From assembly GCF_006539165.1 (NCBI RefSeq), contig NZ_BJMM01000019.1:62001-126000 (forward strand): a DNA stretch of 64,000 nt, written 5' to 3'. The notes beneath the pieces were generated by a model. The model had not been told where the DNA came from. It ran no database searches and was given only the letters and a program-made list of their open reading frames with translations. The stretch comes from Streptomyces cacaoi. GTDB lineage: Bacteria; Actinomycetota; Actinomycetes; Streptomycetales; Streptomycetaceae. Positions 1-7,120 of the stretch are shown piece by piece. How positions within the stretch are numbered: the first letter of the stretch is position 1; the number at the start of each line of letters is the position of its first letter. A program made the translations under genes and the position numbers.

Positions 1-144
1 CGGTTCAGGGAGCGGGCGCACAGGGGGAGCGGCGCTCCGGGCACCTGCGGGTGCCGGGCACATGGTGGGCGCCGGGCACACGTGGGCGGCGGCGCTCCGG
101 GTTCCGGTGCGGCCGCCGCGGGATCCTCGTGCCCCCCTCGGCGT

Positions 145-324
145 TCAGTCCTCGCCGCGGAAGATGTGCGATTCGGGGTCGCTCTCGTCGGCGGGTCCCC
201 GGGGTCCGTAGCCCATGGGACCGTCGCCGCGGGCCGACCCCACGCCCGTCCGGTGGACGAGCGCGGCTCTGCTGTTGCGCGTCCGGGCGTCCTGGTCCTT
301 CCTGGTGCTCTCGGTCTGCTGCAC
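145..324 (-). CDS. small hypothetical protein (59 aa)
   Basis: This is a short GTG-start reading frame that is easily missed. A near-perfect ribosome site (GGAGGTGA on the minus strand, complement of 331-338) lies 6 nt before the GTG. The product is hydrophilic, begins VQQTESTRKDQDARTRNSRA, has a Gly/Pro-rich middle (GDGPMGYGPRGP) and ends in an acidic tail (DESDPESHIFRGED). There is no signal peptide, membrane segment or known domain. It is divergent from the hemerythrin-like gene at 436, so the 111 bp between them should hold both promoters. Function is unknown. The strong ribosome site and protein-like composition make it a likely real gene. Confidence 0.6.
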   Translation of the reverse strand: MQQTESTRKDQDARTRNSRAALVHRTGVGSARGDGPMGYGPRGPADESDPESHIFRGED

Positions 325-435
325 CTGCGATCACCTCCACGTCCGACTCAAACACGAGTCCCCGCGCCGTGCAGTACGAAACGGCAGAACAGCCGGTCAC
401 GGACGCGAGGACGCCACGAGGAGACGACGACGGAC

Positions 436-936
436 ATGGCCTACAAACAGGATCTTCTCGAACTCTTCACGGACGAACACCGGGAGGCGGAGCGGCTGCT
501 GGCGGCGTACGAGGCCACGTCGGACGTGCGGCGCCGCGACGCGCTGGCGGGCCGGCTCGTCACCGACCTCGCCCGGCACACCGTCGCCGAGGAACACCAT
601 CTGCACCCGGTGGTCCGCCGTGCGCTGCCGGACGGCGAACACCTCGTGGCGAGGGCTCTGGCGGACCGGGCCGAGGCCGAGCGCGTCGTCGGGGAACTGA
701 GCCGGCGGGCGCCCGGCGGGCCGGGGGCCGAACGCTGTGTGCGGGAGCTGTCCGACTGGCTCGGGCGGCACTCGGCGTACCAGGAGGACGAGGTCTTCCC
801 GAGGCTGCGCGACGTGCTCACCCGGCGGGAGCGGCTGGAGCGGGGCACCCGCGCCGCGGCGCACGCCGAACGGCCGCTGGACCCCGGCCCCGGGCTGTTC
901 GACCGGCTACGCGAGCGGCTCTCGGCACGGTTCTGA
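436..936 (+). CDS. hemerythrin HHE-domain protein
   Basis: This 166-residue protein is all-helical and carries the HHE cation-binding pattern: DEHREAE near residue 13 (His15), HTVAEEHHLHP at 48-58 (His48, Glu52/53, His54/55/57) and HSAYQEDEVFP in the second half. Such four-helix bundles bind a di-iron centre and can bind or sense oxygen or reactive oxygen and nitrogen species. The C-terminal 30 residues are basic and probably not part of the bundle. The ATG was chosen because the domain starts immediately after it; upstream sequence in frame is low-complexity. It sits 330 bp before gvpA on the same strand, so oxygen or redox input to buoyancy is a tempting but untested link. Confidence 0.85.
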   Translation: MAYKQDLLELFTDEHREAERLLAAYEATSDVRRRDALAGRLVTDLARHTVAEEHHLHPVVRRALPDGEHLVARALADRAEAERVVGELSRRAPGGPGAERCVRELSDWLGRHSAYQEDEVFPRLRDVLTRRERLERGTRAAAHAERPLDPGPGLFDRLRERLSARF

Positions 937-1266
937 CAGCGGCCGCAGCGCCGGGGTTTGGGCCCGGGACGGCGGGCTACCCGGTGCCGCAGCCCGGACG
1001 GTGCACAGCCCGGTGCAGAGCCCGGTGACGAAGTCGGCGGAGAGCCCGGTGAAGGGCTCGCGGAAAACCTGGCCGGCGAGCCGCTCCGGCGCGGGAGAAC
1101 CGGCCGGCGCGGTGCGCGCAGGCGACCGCGCCGGACCTGTGGCCGGACCCGTGGCCGGATGCGGCGACCGAGCGCGACCGGCGCGGAGGGCGGCGCACCG
1201 CACCGCGGACGGCGCCGCCCCACGGCACACCGGGCCGCCGTTCCCGACACGCGAAGGAGGCCCGCC
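937..1266 (+). other. intergenic region upstream of gvpA
   Basis: This 330-bp stretch holds no convincing gene. It contains several short direct repeats of GAGCCCGGTG between about 1006 and 1063, and GTGGCCGGA repeats near 1140-1160. The gvpA ribosome site (GAAGGAGG, 1253-1260) lies at its end. It presumably carries the promoter of the gas-vesicle operon. I looked for a gvpO-like reading frame, which often opens Streptomyces gas-vesicle clusters, and found none. Confidence 0.5.
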
Positions 1267-1683
1267 ATGACTGTCGCCCCGGCACAGCAGCAAGGCGGCG
1301 GAGGTACCGGCAACCTCTACGACGTACTGGAACTCGTCCTCGACCGCGGGCTGGTGATCGACGCGTTCGTGCGCGTCTCGCTGGTCGGCATCGAGATCCT
1401 CAAGATCGACGTCAGGGTCGTCGTGGCCGGTGTCGACACCTATCTGCGGTTCGCCGAGGCATGCAACCGGCTGGACCTGGAGTCCGGCCGCAACAAGAGC
1501 CCCGGACTGCCGGACGTCGTGGGCGAGATGACCGAGTCCGGCGCCCGCGGCAAGACGAAGGGCGCGCTCAGCGGGGCGGCGCAGACCGTCTCCGACGCCT
1601 ATCGGCAGGCGCGCGAGGAGTCCCGTGAGCGGGAGGAGGCGCCGCGGCGCTCCACGAGCCGCCGGAAGGAGGAGCGCGAGTGA
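1267..1683 (+). CDS. gvpA: gas vesicle structural protein GvpA
   Basis: GvpA is the small hydrophobic protein that polymerises into the ribs of the gas-vesicle wall. The 138-residue product has the family core at about residues 17-70, with LYDVLELVLDRGLVIDAF followed by VRVSLVGIEILKIDVRVVVA and the hallmark VDTYLRFAEACNRLDLE. The core is followed by a charged C-terminal extension (about residues 71-138) rich in Arg and Glu, longer than in cyanobacterial or haloarchaeal GvpA but common in actinomycetes. The ATG has a strong GAAGGAGG ribosome site. Its TGA overlaps the GTG of gvpF (GTGA), so translation is coupled. It is the first of eight gvp genes. Confidence 0.93.
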   Translation: MTVAPAQQQGGGGTGNLYDVLELVLDRGLVIDAFVRVSLVGIEILKIDVRVVVAGVDTYLRFAEACNRLDLESGRNKSPGLPDVVGEMTESGARGKTKGALSGAAQTVSDAYRQAREESREREEAPRRSTSRRKEERE

Positions 1684-2441
1684 GCACCTACGTCTACGGC
1701 ATCGCGGCCGCCCCCGGCCCCCCGCTGCCCGACGGCCTCACCGGCGTCGGCGATCCGCCGCGCCCGGTGCGTACCGTCGAACGCGAGGGACTGGTGGCGC
1801 TGGTGAGCGACGCGCCCCCGGAACTGCGGCCCAAGCGCCGCGAACTCCTCGCCCATCAACGGGTGCTGGCCGAGGCGGGGGCGCACGCCCAGGTACTGCC
1901 GCTGCGTTTCGGGAGCGTCTCGGCGGACGACGAGACCGCCGGCGGCGTGCTGGAGGAGCGTGCCGAGCACTTCCGGGAGCGCCTGGCGGCGCTGGAGGGC
2001 AAGGCCGAGTACAACGTCAAGGCCGCGCACCACGAGGAGGCCGTCCTGCACCGCGTGCTGGCCGACCGGCCCGAGCTGCGCGCCGCGACGGAGGCCAACA
2101 GGGCCGCCGGGGGCGGCAGTCACGAGGAGAAGCTGCGGCTGGGCGAGCAGATGGCCACGGCCGTGCAGGCACAGGAGACGGCCGACGAGGCCCTGCTGCG
2201 CAGCGTGCTGGAGCCGTACGCCTCGGAGGTCAGCGAGGGGCCGCGGAGCACCGGCTGGCTGGCCAATCTCTCGCTGCTCGTCGGCGAGGAGTCGGCGGCC
2301 GGGCTGCTGGACGCGGTCGACGAGCTGGCCGAGCTGCACCCGCAGCTCGATCTGCGGGTGAACGGGCCGCTGCCGCCCTACAGCTTCGTCGAACGGACCG
2401 GCGCCACGGCCGATCCGCCCGTGGGACACGCGGCCCGGTGA
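1680..2441 (+). CDS. gvpF: gas vesicle protein GvpF (GvpF/GvpL family)
   Basis: This 253-residue protein belongs to the GvpF/GvpL family. These are minor gas-vesicle proteins with two alpha/beta domains, thought to bind GvpA and act in nucleation of the vesicle. The N-terminus STYVYGIAA is typical. Also visible are the ELLAHQRVLAEA helix, the VLPLRFGSV strand, the EYNVKA motif and the C-terminal LDLRVNGPLPPYSFVE signature. Translation starts at a GTG that overlaps the gvpA stop. A second, more diverged family member is encoded at 3450 (gvpL). The paralogous pair is normal for Streptomyces clusters. Confidence 0.92.
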   Translation: MSTYVYGIAAAPGPPLPDGLTGVGDPPRPVRTVEREGLVALVSDAPPELRPKRRELLAHQRVLAEAGAHAQVLPLRFGSVSADDETAGGVLEERAEHFRERLAALEGKAEYNVKAAHHEEAVLHRVLADRPELRAATEANRAAGGGSHEEKLRLGEQMATAVQAQETADEALLRSVLEPYASEVSEGPRSTGWLANLSLLVGEESAAGLLDAVDELAELHPQLDLRVNGPLPPYSFVERTGATADPPVGHAAR

Positions 2442-2445
2442 CGGC

Positions 2446-2682
2446 ATGGGACTGCTCACCGAGCTGGTGCTGCTGCCGGCCGCCCCGTTCCGCGGCACGG
2501 CGTGGGTCCTGCGGCAGGTGCAGGCGGAGGCCGAGCGGCAGTACCGCGACCCGGCCGTCGTCCAGCGCGAACTGGCCGCGCTGGAGGAGGCCCTGCTCGC
2601 GGGCGAGATCGACGAGGACACATTCGACCGGCGCGAGGACGAGCTGCTCGCGCGGCTGGAGAACAGGAACCCATGGACATGA
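2446..2682 (+). CDS. gvpG: gas vesicle protein GvpG
   Basis: GvpG is a small alpha-helical accessory protein required for vesicle assembly. The 78-residue product has the family pattern GLLTELVLLPAAPFRG at the N-terminus, a helix with QVQAEAERQYRDPAVVQREL, and the conserved GEIDEDTFDRREDELLARL end. It starts 4 bp after gvpF. Its last 10 bases overlap the start of the next gene, which keeps the operon translationally coupled. Length matches the family. Confidence 0.9.
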   Translation: MGLLTELVLLPAAPFRGTAWVLRQVQAEAERQYRDPAVVQRELAALEEALLAGEIDEDTFDRREDELLARLENRNPWT

Positions 2683-3134
2683 ACGGCAGGCTGACGACGG
2701 CGGCGGCCGTCGCGGGCGGGTACGCCCTCGGCCGCGCCGGGCAGTCGAAGTGCGCCCTCGCGGTCGGCTCGGCGGTACTGCTGCTGGGCAGGCGCGTGGA
2801 TGCCGGATCGCTGCTGGCGGGTGTGGGCCGCGGGCTCGGCCGGGTCACCGGCCGGCTGGACGCCGTCGCCGAGGGCCGCGGCCCGGGCCGCGCCGGCCCG
2901 GCGCCGGACAGCGACGGCGAGGCCGCCCGCGCGTCCGAGGGCGCGCCCGCCGATGCCCGGGCGCCTGAGGATGCGCCCGTCGACGCCCGGACACCCGCGG
3001 ACGCGCCCGCCGATGCCCCGACGCCCGAGGACGCGACCGCCGAGGAGGACGGTGCCTCCGGGGACGGGTCCGGCGAGGGGGCGGCGGGTCCGCGGCAGGG
3101 GGCCGGTTCCGTCGAGGTGGGTGAGCGCGGATGA
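2673..3134 (+). CDS. gas vesicle cluster protein, GvpY-like
   Basis: This 153-residue protein sits where Streptomyces clusters carry gvpY. Residues 1-65 are conserved-looking: TAAAVAGGYALGRAGQSKCA is followed by a hydrophobic stretch (LAVGSAVLLLGRRV) and a glycine-rich segment (GVGRGLGRVTGRLDAVAEG). From about residue 75 the chain becomes a low-complexity, acidic, Ala/Pro-rich tail with imperfect repeats of APADARAPED type. The ATG at 2673 lies inside gvpG; a second in-frame ATG at 2679 is possible. The stop overlaps the next start (ATGA). Function is not established. The label rests on position and N-terminal character. A separate gvpZ gene is not seen. Confidence 0.65.
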   Translation: MDMNGRLTTAAAVAGGYALGRAGQSKCALAVGSAVLLLGRRVDAGSLLAGVGRGLGRVTGRLDAVAEGRGPGRAGPAPDSDGEAARASEGAPADARAPEDAPVDARTPADAPADAPTPEDATAEEDGASGDGSGEGAAGPRQGAGSVEVGERG

Positions 3135-3460
3135 CGCTGCCCAGCAGGCTGCCGGGCGGCGGCGCCCCTGCCTCGGCGGGTGAGAGGGGGTCGAGCCTGG
3201 CCGACATCCTCGAACGCGTCCTCGACAAGGGCGTGGTGATCGCCGGGGACATCCGTATCGACCTGCTCGACATCGAGCTGCTCACCGTCAAACTGCGGCT
3301 GATCGTCGCCTCCGTCGACAAGGCCAAGGAGATGGGCATCGACTGGTGGGAGACCGATCCGGCCCTCAGCTCCGCCGCCCGGCGGGACGAACTGTCCGAC
3401 GAGAACGAGCAATTGCGGCACCGCGTCGCCGAACTGGAGGGCCGAAGCGATGAACGCTGA
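3131..3460 (+). CDS. gvpJ: gas vesicle protein GvpJ (GvpA family)
   Basis: This 109-residue GvpA-family minor protein has the core SLADILERVLDKGVVIAGDI followed by RIDLLDIELLTVKLRLIVASV and DKAKEMGIDWWETDPALSS. The DWWE-DP ending separates it from structural GvpA (VDTYLRFAEA) and fits the GvpJ group, thought to help nucleate or cap the vesicle. A coiled-coil-like tail (DENEQLRHRVAELEGRSDE) ends the protein. It starts at an ATGA overlap with the upstream gene and overlaps gvpL by 11 bp. Confidence 0.88.
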   Translation: MTLPSRLPGGGAPASAGERGSSLADILERVLDKGVVIAGDIRIDLLDIELLTVKLRLIVASVDKAKEMGIDWWETDPALSSAARRDELSDENEQLRHRVAELEGRSDER

Positions 3461-4313
3461 GCTGCGCTACGCCTACGCGGTCGCCCCGCCGGGGCTGCCG
3501 CCCCTGCCCGAGGGGCTGCGCGGCGTGGCCGGCACCGTGCCGCGCGCCCTGGAACACGCGGGGCTGACGGCCGTGGTCGGCACCGTGCCGGCGGACGACT
3601 TCGCCGAGCAGCCGCTCCGCGCCCATCTGGAGGACCTGGACTGGCTGGCGGAGACCGCCCGCGCGCACCAGGCCGTGGTCGACGCGCTCACCGAGGTCAC
3701 CACACCGCTGCCGCTGCGGCTGGCGACGGTCCACCACGACGACGACTCCGTCCGCCGGTCCCTTGAGGCGGACCGCGAGGAGCTGGCCGGGACCCTCGAC
3801 CGCCTCGCGGGACGCGTCGAATGGGGCGTGAAGGTCTACGCGGAGACGGACCGGGCACAGCGGCGCGCGGCCCCGGCGGCGAGCCCGTCCGCTGCCGGCG
3901 CGGCACCCGAAGGGGGCGCGCGGAGCCCGGCGGACGCGGCTCCCGGCAGTGGGCGCGCCTATCTCCGCCGTCGGATGCGGGCCGTCAGCGACCGGGAGAG
4001 CGCGCTGGACGAGGCGGAGAACACCGGCCGCACCCTGCACGCCGCGCTCGCCGCGTACGCCGAGGACGTACGGCTCCACCCGCCGCAGGACCCGCGGCTG
4101 TCCGGCGCCTCCGGGCAGAACCTGCTCAACGCGGCCTACCTCGTGCCCCGGGAAGGCGCCGGCCGGTTCGTCGAGCGTGCCGAACAGCTGGGCGCCCACG
4201 ATCCGGTGGTCCGGGTGGAGGTGACCGGGCCCTGGGCCCCGTACTCGTTCGTCGCCCCCGCGTCCGGGCGCGGCCGACACGCCGGTGGGGCCGCGGCGGA
4301 GGCGTCCTCGTGA
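3450..4313 (+). CDS. gvpL: gas vesicle protein GvpL (GvpF/GvpL family)
   Basis: This 287-residue second GvpF/GvpL paralogue has the motifs ELRYAYAVAPPG at the N-terminus, HLEDLDWLAETARAHQAVVD, PLPLRLATV, RVEWGVKVYAE and the terminal RVEVTGPWAPYSFV signature. A low-complexity Ala/Pro/Gly insert lies at about residues 130-168, before the RRRMRA helix. It is predicted to be a minor vesicle component or assembly factor that contacts GvpA-type proteins. It overlaps gvpJ by 11 bp, and its TGA overlaps the GTG of gvpS. Confidence 0.9.
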   Translation: MNAELRYAYAVAPPGLPPLPEGLRGVAGTVPRALEHAGLTAVVGTVPADDFAEQPLRAHLEDLDWLAETARAHQAVVDALTEVTTPLPLRLATVHHDDDSVRRSLEADREELAGTLDRLAGRVEWGVKVYAETDRAQRRAAPAASPSAAGAAPEGGARSPADAAPGSGRAYLRRRMRAVSDRESALDEAENTGRTLHAALAAYAEDVRLHPPQDPRLSGASGQNLLNAAYLVPREGAGRFVERAEQLGAHDPVVRVEVTGPWAPYSFVAPASGRGRHAGGAAAEASS

Positions 4314-4591
4314 CCGGCGGCCCCGCGGGCAGCGAGCCGCGGCAGGCCGGGCCCGCTCCCGTTCCCGAGCCCCGTCCCGATCCCGTGGAGGAGTACCGGG
4401 ACGCGGTACGCGGCCGCGAGGTCTCCCTCGTCGACCTGCTCGACCGGCTGTTGGGCACCGGGGTCGTGGTGAGCGGAAGCCTCACGCTGGGCATCGCCGG
4501 GGTCGATCTGGTGCGGGTGGACCTGCGGGCGCTGCTCAGTTCGGTGAACGACGGCGTCCCCTCGCCGTGGAGAGGAGGCGGGCTCCTGTGA
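4310..4591 (+). CDS. gvpS: gas vesicle protein GvpS (GvpA family)
   Basis: This is the third GvpA-family paralogue (93 residues), with a proline-rich N-terminus of about 30 residues and then the core VSLVDLLDRLLGTGVVVSGS and LTLGIAGVDLVRVDLRALLS. It lacks the VDTYLRF motif of structural GvpA and the DWWE-DP motif of GvpJ, which fits GvpS. The start is a GTG overlapping the gvpL stop (GTGA). The gene ends in a GTGA overlap with gvpK. In the family this is a minor shell or nucleation protein. Confidence 0.83.
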   Translation: MTGGPAGSEPRQAGPAPVPEPRPDPVEEYRDAVRGREVSLVDLLDRLLGTGVVVSGSLTLGIAGVDLVRVDLRALLSSVNDGVPSPWRGGGLL

Positions 4592-4875
4592 CCCGGCATG
4601 TCGATGTCGACCCCGATACGGTGGAGCGCGATCTCGCGTCGCTGGTCCTGACCGTCGTCGAGCTGCTGCGGCAGCTGGTCGAGCGTCAGGCGCTGCGCCG
4701 CGTGGAGGTCGGGGACCTCTCGGAGGACCAGGAGGAGAGGATCGGCATGACCCTGATGCTGCTGGAGGACCGCATGGCACTGCTGCGGGAACGCTTCGGG
4801 CTGGAGCCCGAGGACCTGAATCTCGATCTGGGCCCGCTCGGCTCGCTGTTGCCCACCGACGGCCCGGCCTCCTGA
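4588..4875 (+). CDS. gvpK: gas vesicle protein GvpK
   Basis: GvpK is a short helical protein needed for gas-vesicle formation. The 95-residue product shows the family pattern VERDLASLVLTVVELLRQLV, ERQALRRVEVGDLSEDQEER, IGMTLMLLEDRMALLRERFG and the terminal LNLDLGPLGSLL. The start is a GTG with a GAGGAGG ribosome site at 4572-4578 and overlaps the gvpS stop. It is the last gvp gene, but the MgtC-family gene follows only 4 bp later, so the transcript probably continues. Confidence 0.92.
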   Translation: MTRHVDVDPDTVERDLASLVLTVVELLRQLVERQALRRVEVGDLSEDQEERIGMTLMLLEDRMALLRERFGLEPEDLNLDLGPLGSLLPTDGPAS

Positions 4876-4879
4876 CGCC

Positions 4880-5590
4880 ATGCACGACGCCTTCTACTCC
4901 TCGATGGGGCAGGGCTGGCCGCAGGTCGCCGATCTCGCCCTCGCCTTCGTCCTCACCTCGCTGATCGGTCTGGAGAGACGCGCCAAGGGCAAGAGCGCCG
5001 GGCTGCGCACCCACGCACTGGTGGGGCTGGGCGCGGCCCTGTTCATGCTCGTCAGCAAGTACGGCTTCGCCGATCTGCTGGGCGAGGAGGACATCGCGCT
5101 GGACCCCTCGCGGATCGCGGCCCAGATCGTCTCGGGCGTCGGCTTCCTCGGCGGCGGCGTCATCTTCGTCCGCCGGGACGTGGTGCGCGGGCTGACCACG
5201 GCGGCCATCGTGTGGGTCTCGGCCGCGGTCGGCATGGCGTGCGGCGCGGGGCTGCCGCTGCTGGCGATCGTCGCCGTCGCGATGCACTTCCTCACGGTCT
5301 GGGGCTTCACGAAGCTCGGCTACTACCTGCCGGACGCGGAGCCTCCGCGGCTGCGGATGACCTACCAGGAGGGCCGGGGTGTGCTGGCCACCGCGCTCAC
5401 CCTGTGCACGGAGCGCGGCTTCGTCGTCACGGAGACGGATGCCCAGCGGGGCACGGAGGCGGAGCGGATGACGGTGACGCTCGCGGTGTCCGGCAAGGGC
5501 TCGGTGCCCGAGCTGGTCGGGGAGCTGATGGACGTGCCCGGCATGATCGCCGTCAACAGCAAGGAGAACGAGCGGCACGCCGGGGAGTGA
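4880..5590 (+). CDS. MgtC/SapB family membrane protein
   Basis: This 236-residue protein combines an N-terminal membrane domain and a soluble ACT-like C-terminal domain, the MgtC layout. Signatures are FVLTSLIGLERRAKGKSAGL, RTHALVGLGAALFMLVS, IVSGVGFLGGGVIF and RGLTTAAIVWVSAAVGMACG, followed by a regulatory part (residues about 165-236) with MTYQEGRGVLATAL. MgtC proteins affect Mg2+ homeostasis and can modulate ATP synthase or P-type transporters. It begins 4 bp after gvpK, which suggests co-transcription with the gas-vesicle genes. An MgtA-like ATPase lies 18 kb away at 23268. Confidence 0.88.
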   Translation: MHDAFYSSMGQGWPQVADLALAFVLTSLIGLERRAKGKSAGLRTHALVGLGAALFMLVSKYGFADLLGEEDIALDPSRIAAQIVSGVGFLGGGVIFVRRDVVRGLTTAAIVWVSAAVGMACGAGLPLLAIVAVAMHFLTVWGFTKLGYYLPDAEPPRLRMTYQEGRGVLATALTLCTERGFVVTETDAQRGTEAERMTVTLAVSGKGSVPELVGELMDVPGMIAVNSKENERHAGE

Positions 5591-5715
5591 GCCCGCGCCG
5601 GGCGGCCGGCGGCTCCCGTGCCCGCGGGGTGCGCGCGACAATGGAAGTGGCCCGGTTTGTCCGGTGGCACCGGCGGTTACCCGGTGATCGCCATCGTGCG
5701 GGAAGGGGCTGAACG

Positions 5716-6093
5716 ATGAACGTCTACGCCATAGCAGCCGTCGCCGACCTCGCCGCCACACGGGACCACCTCGTCGGCATCGCCCCGCTGGCGATCGGCC
5801 TGCTGATCGTCGCGGCGCTGATCGGCGCCGTGTGGCTGGGCATCCGGGTACGCAACCAGGAGCCCGAACCCCCGGACCCGGAGTCGCAGCCGAAGCTCCC
5901 CGAGGAGGGGGCGACGGACGAGATCATGGAGAACCGCGAACCCGACGAGATGCCTCAGGACGGTGTGCGCCGGCTGCCCCACAAGGACGTGCACGACTAC
6001 GCCGACAAGGAGAGCCACCCGGGCGAGCCGCCGAAGCGGCGCCGGTGGGAGCCCGGCAAGAGCGGCTCGTTCGGCAGCGGCGGCTTCGGCTGA
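5716..6093 (+). CDS. DUF6479-type membrane protein
   Basis: This 125-residue protein has one N-terminal transmembrane helix (about residues 21-44, HLVGIAPLAIGLLIVAALIG) followed by a hydrophilic, Pro/Glu-rich cytoplasmic tail with PEPPDPESQPKLPEEG, a RREP/NREP-like stretch and a C-terminal RRRWEPGKSGSFGSGGFG. This layout is that of the DUF6479 family, common and uncharacterised in Streptomyces. It stands alone, 125 bp after the mgtC-like gene, and ends in front of a strong terminator. The domain label is from memory of the family. Confidence 0.75.
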   Translation: MNVYAIAAVADLAATRDHLVGIAPLAIGLLIVAALIGAVWLGIRVRNQEPEPPDPESQPKLPEEGATDEIMENREPDEMPQDGVRRLPHKDVHDYADKESHPGEPPKRRRWEPGKSGSFGSGGFG

Positions 6094-6122
6094 CCCGCGG
6101 CCCGCCCCTGCCGGAGATGGGG

Positions 6123-6160
6123 ACGGTGCCGCCCGGGACCCGAGTCCCGGGCGGCACCGT
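6123..6160. terminator. bidirectional intrinsic terminator
   Basis: A perfect 17-bp inverted repeat with a 4-nt loop: arms 6123-6139 and 6144-6160. It lies between the convergent DUF6479 gene and the sugar-importer operon. There is no T tract, as usual in Streptomyces. Confidence 0.85.
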
Positions 6161-6226
6161 GCTGTGCCGGCGGCCGGCGGCGCCCGCTGTCGCGCGCCGT
6201 CGCCCGCGGTCCGGCAGCGGTGGCCG

Positions 6227-7111
6227 TCATTTGCCGATGCCCAGCGTCATACCGGAGATGATGCGGCGCGAGAGCCAGCCGTAGAGCACCAGCATCGGCG
6301 CGACGACGAGGCACAGCCCCGCGAACATGCCGCCCCAGTCGGCGCCCTTGTACTGCTGTTCACCGATGAACCGGGCCAGCACCAGGGGCAGCGTGAAGTT
6401 GTCGTTGCTCTGCATCAGGGCCAGCGCGAACAGCGTCTCGTTCCAGTTGTTGATCAGCTGGAGGATGAAGGCGGTGATCAGCCCGGAGCGGGCCAGCGGC
6501 AGCACGATCTGCCAGAAGGTGCGGCCCGGCGAGGCACCGTCCAGGGCCGCCGCCTCCTCCAGTTCGCCGGGCAGCGAACGGAAGAACCCGGTGAGCAGGA
6601 AGACCGTGAACGGCATGGCGATACCGACGTAGACGAGGAACAGCCCCGGCAGCGAATCGACCATGCCGACCTCCGTCAGCATGAAGAACACGGGGATCAG
6701 CAGCACCTGCCCCGGTACGCCGAGGCCCAGCACGAACAGCATCGTCAGCGGGCCCGCCATCCGGTTCAGCCGGCGGCTGAGCGCATAGGCGGCCGGGGCC
6801 GCGAGGACGACGGAGACCAGCGCGGCCGAGCCGCTGACGAGCACGCTGTTGACCGCGGCGCGGCCGAAACCGGAGTCGAAAGCGGTCGTGTAGTTGGACA
6901 GCCGGAAGGGGTCGGGCAGCGCCCAGGGATCGTCGAAGATCGAGCGGGAGTCGCGCAGCGAGGTCAGCAGCATCCACAGCAGGAGCAGCAGGCTCGCCGC
7001 GACGAACAGCCAGATCAGTCCGATGCCGACGGCGCGGCCCGGGCCCACGCGTCCGCGTGTGCGGCGGGTGCCGGAGGCCGTGGTGCGGGGCTCGGCGAGG
7101 GATGTCGTCAC
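6227..7111 (-). CDS. carbohydrate ABC transporter permease (MalG type)
   Basis: This 294-residue inner-membrane permease has about six transmembrane helices. The conserved cytoplasmic EAA loop, which docks on the ATPase, reads EEAAALDGASPGRTFWQIVL near residue 190. The C-terminus SRRIISGMTLGIGK is typical of the MalG/CUT1 class. It is the last gene of a three-gene operon (binding protein, permease, permease) with 9 bp between the permeases. No ATPase gene is present, so it probably uses a shared one such as MsiK. The substrate cannot be read from sequence; an oligosaccharide is most likely. Confidence 0.9.
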   Translation of the reverse strand: MTTSLAEPRTTASGTRRTRGRVGPGRAVGIGLIWLFVAASLLLLLWMLLTSLRDSRSIFDDPWALPDPFRLSNYTTAFDSGFGRAAVNSVLVSGSAALVSVVLAAPAAYALSRRLNRMAGPLTMLFVLGLGVPGQVLLIPVFFMLTEVGMVDSLPGLFLVYVGIAMPFTVFLLTGFFRSLPGELEEAAALDGASPGRTFWQIVLPLARSGLITAFILQLINNWNETLFALALMQSNDNFTLPLVLARFIGEQQYKGADWGGMFAGLCLVVAPMLVLYGWLSRRIISGMTLGIGK

Positions 7112-7120
7112 CAGCTCACC

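Noticed and set aside
937..1266. Possible degraded gvpO upstream of gvpA
   Set aside because: No frame shows the GvpO pattern; translations are Arg/Gly/Pro low-complexity.
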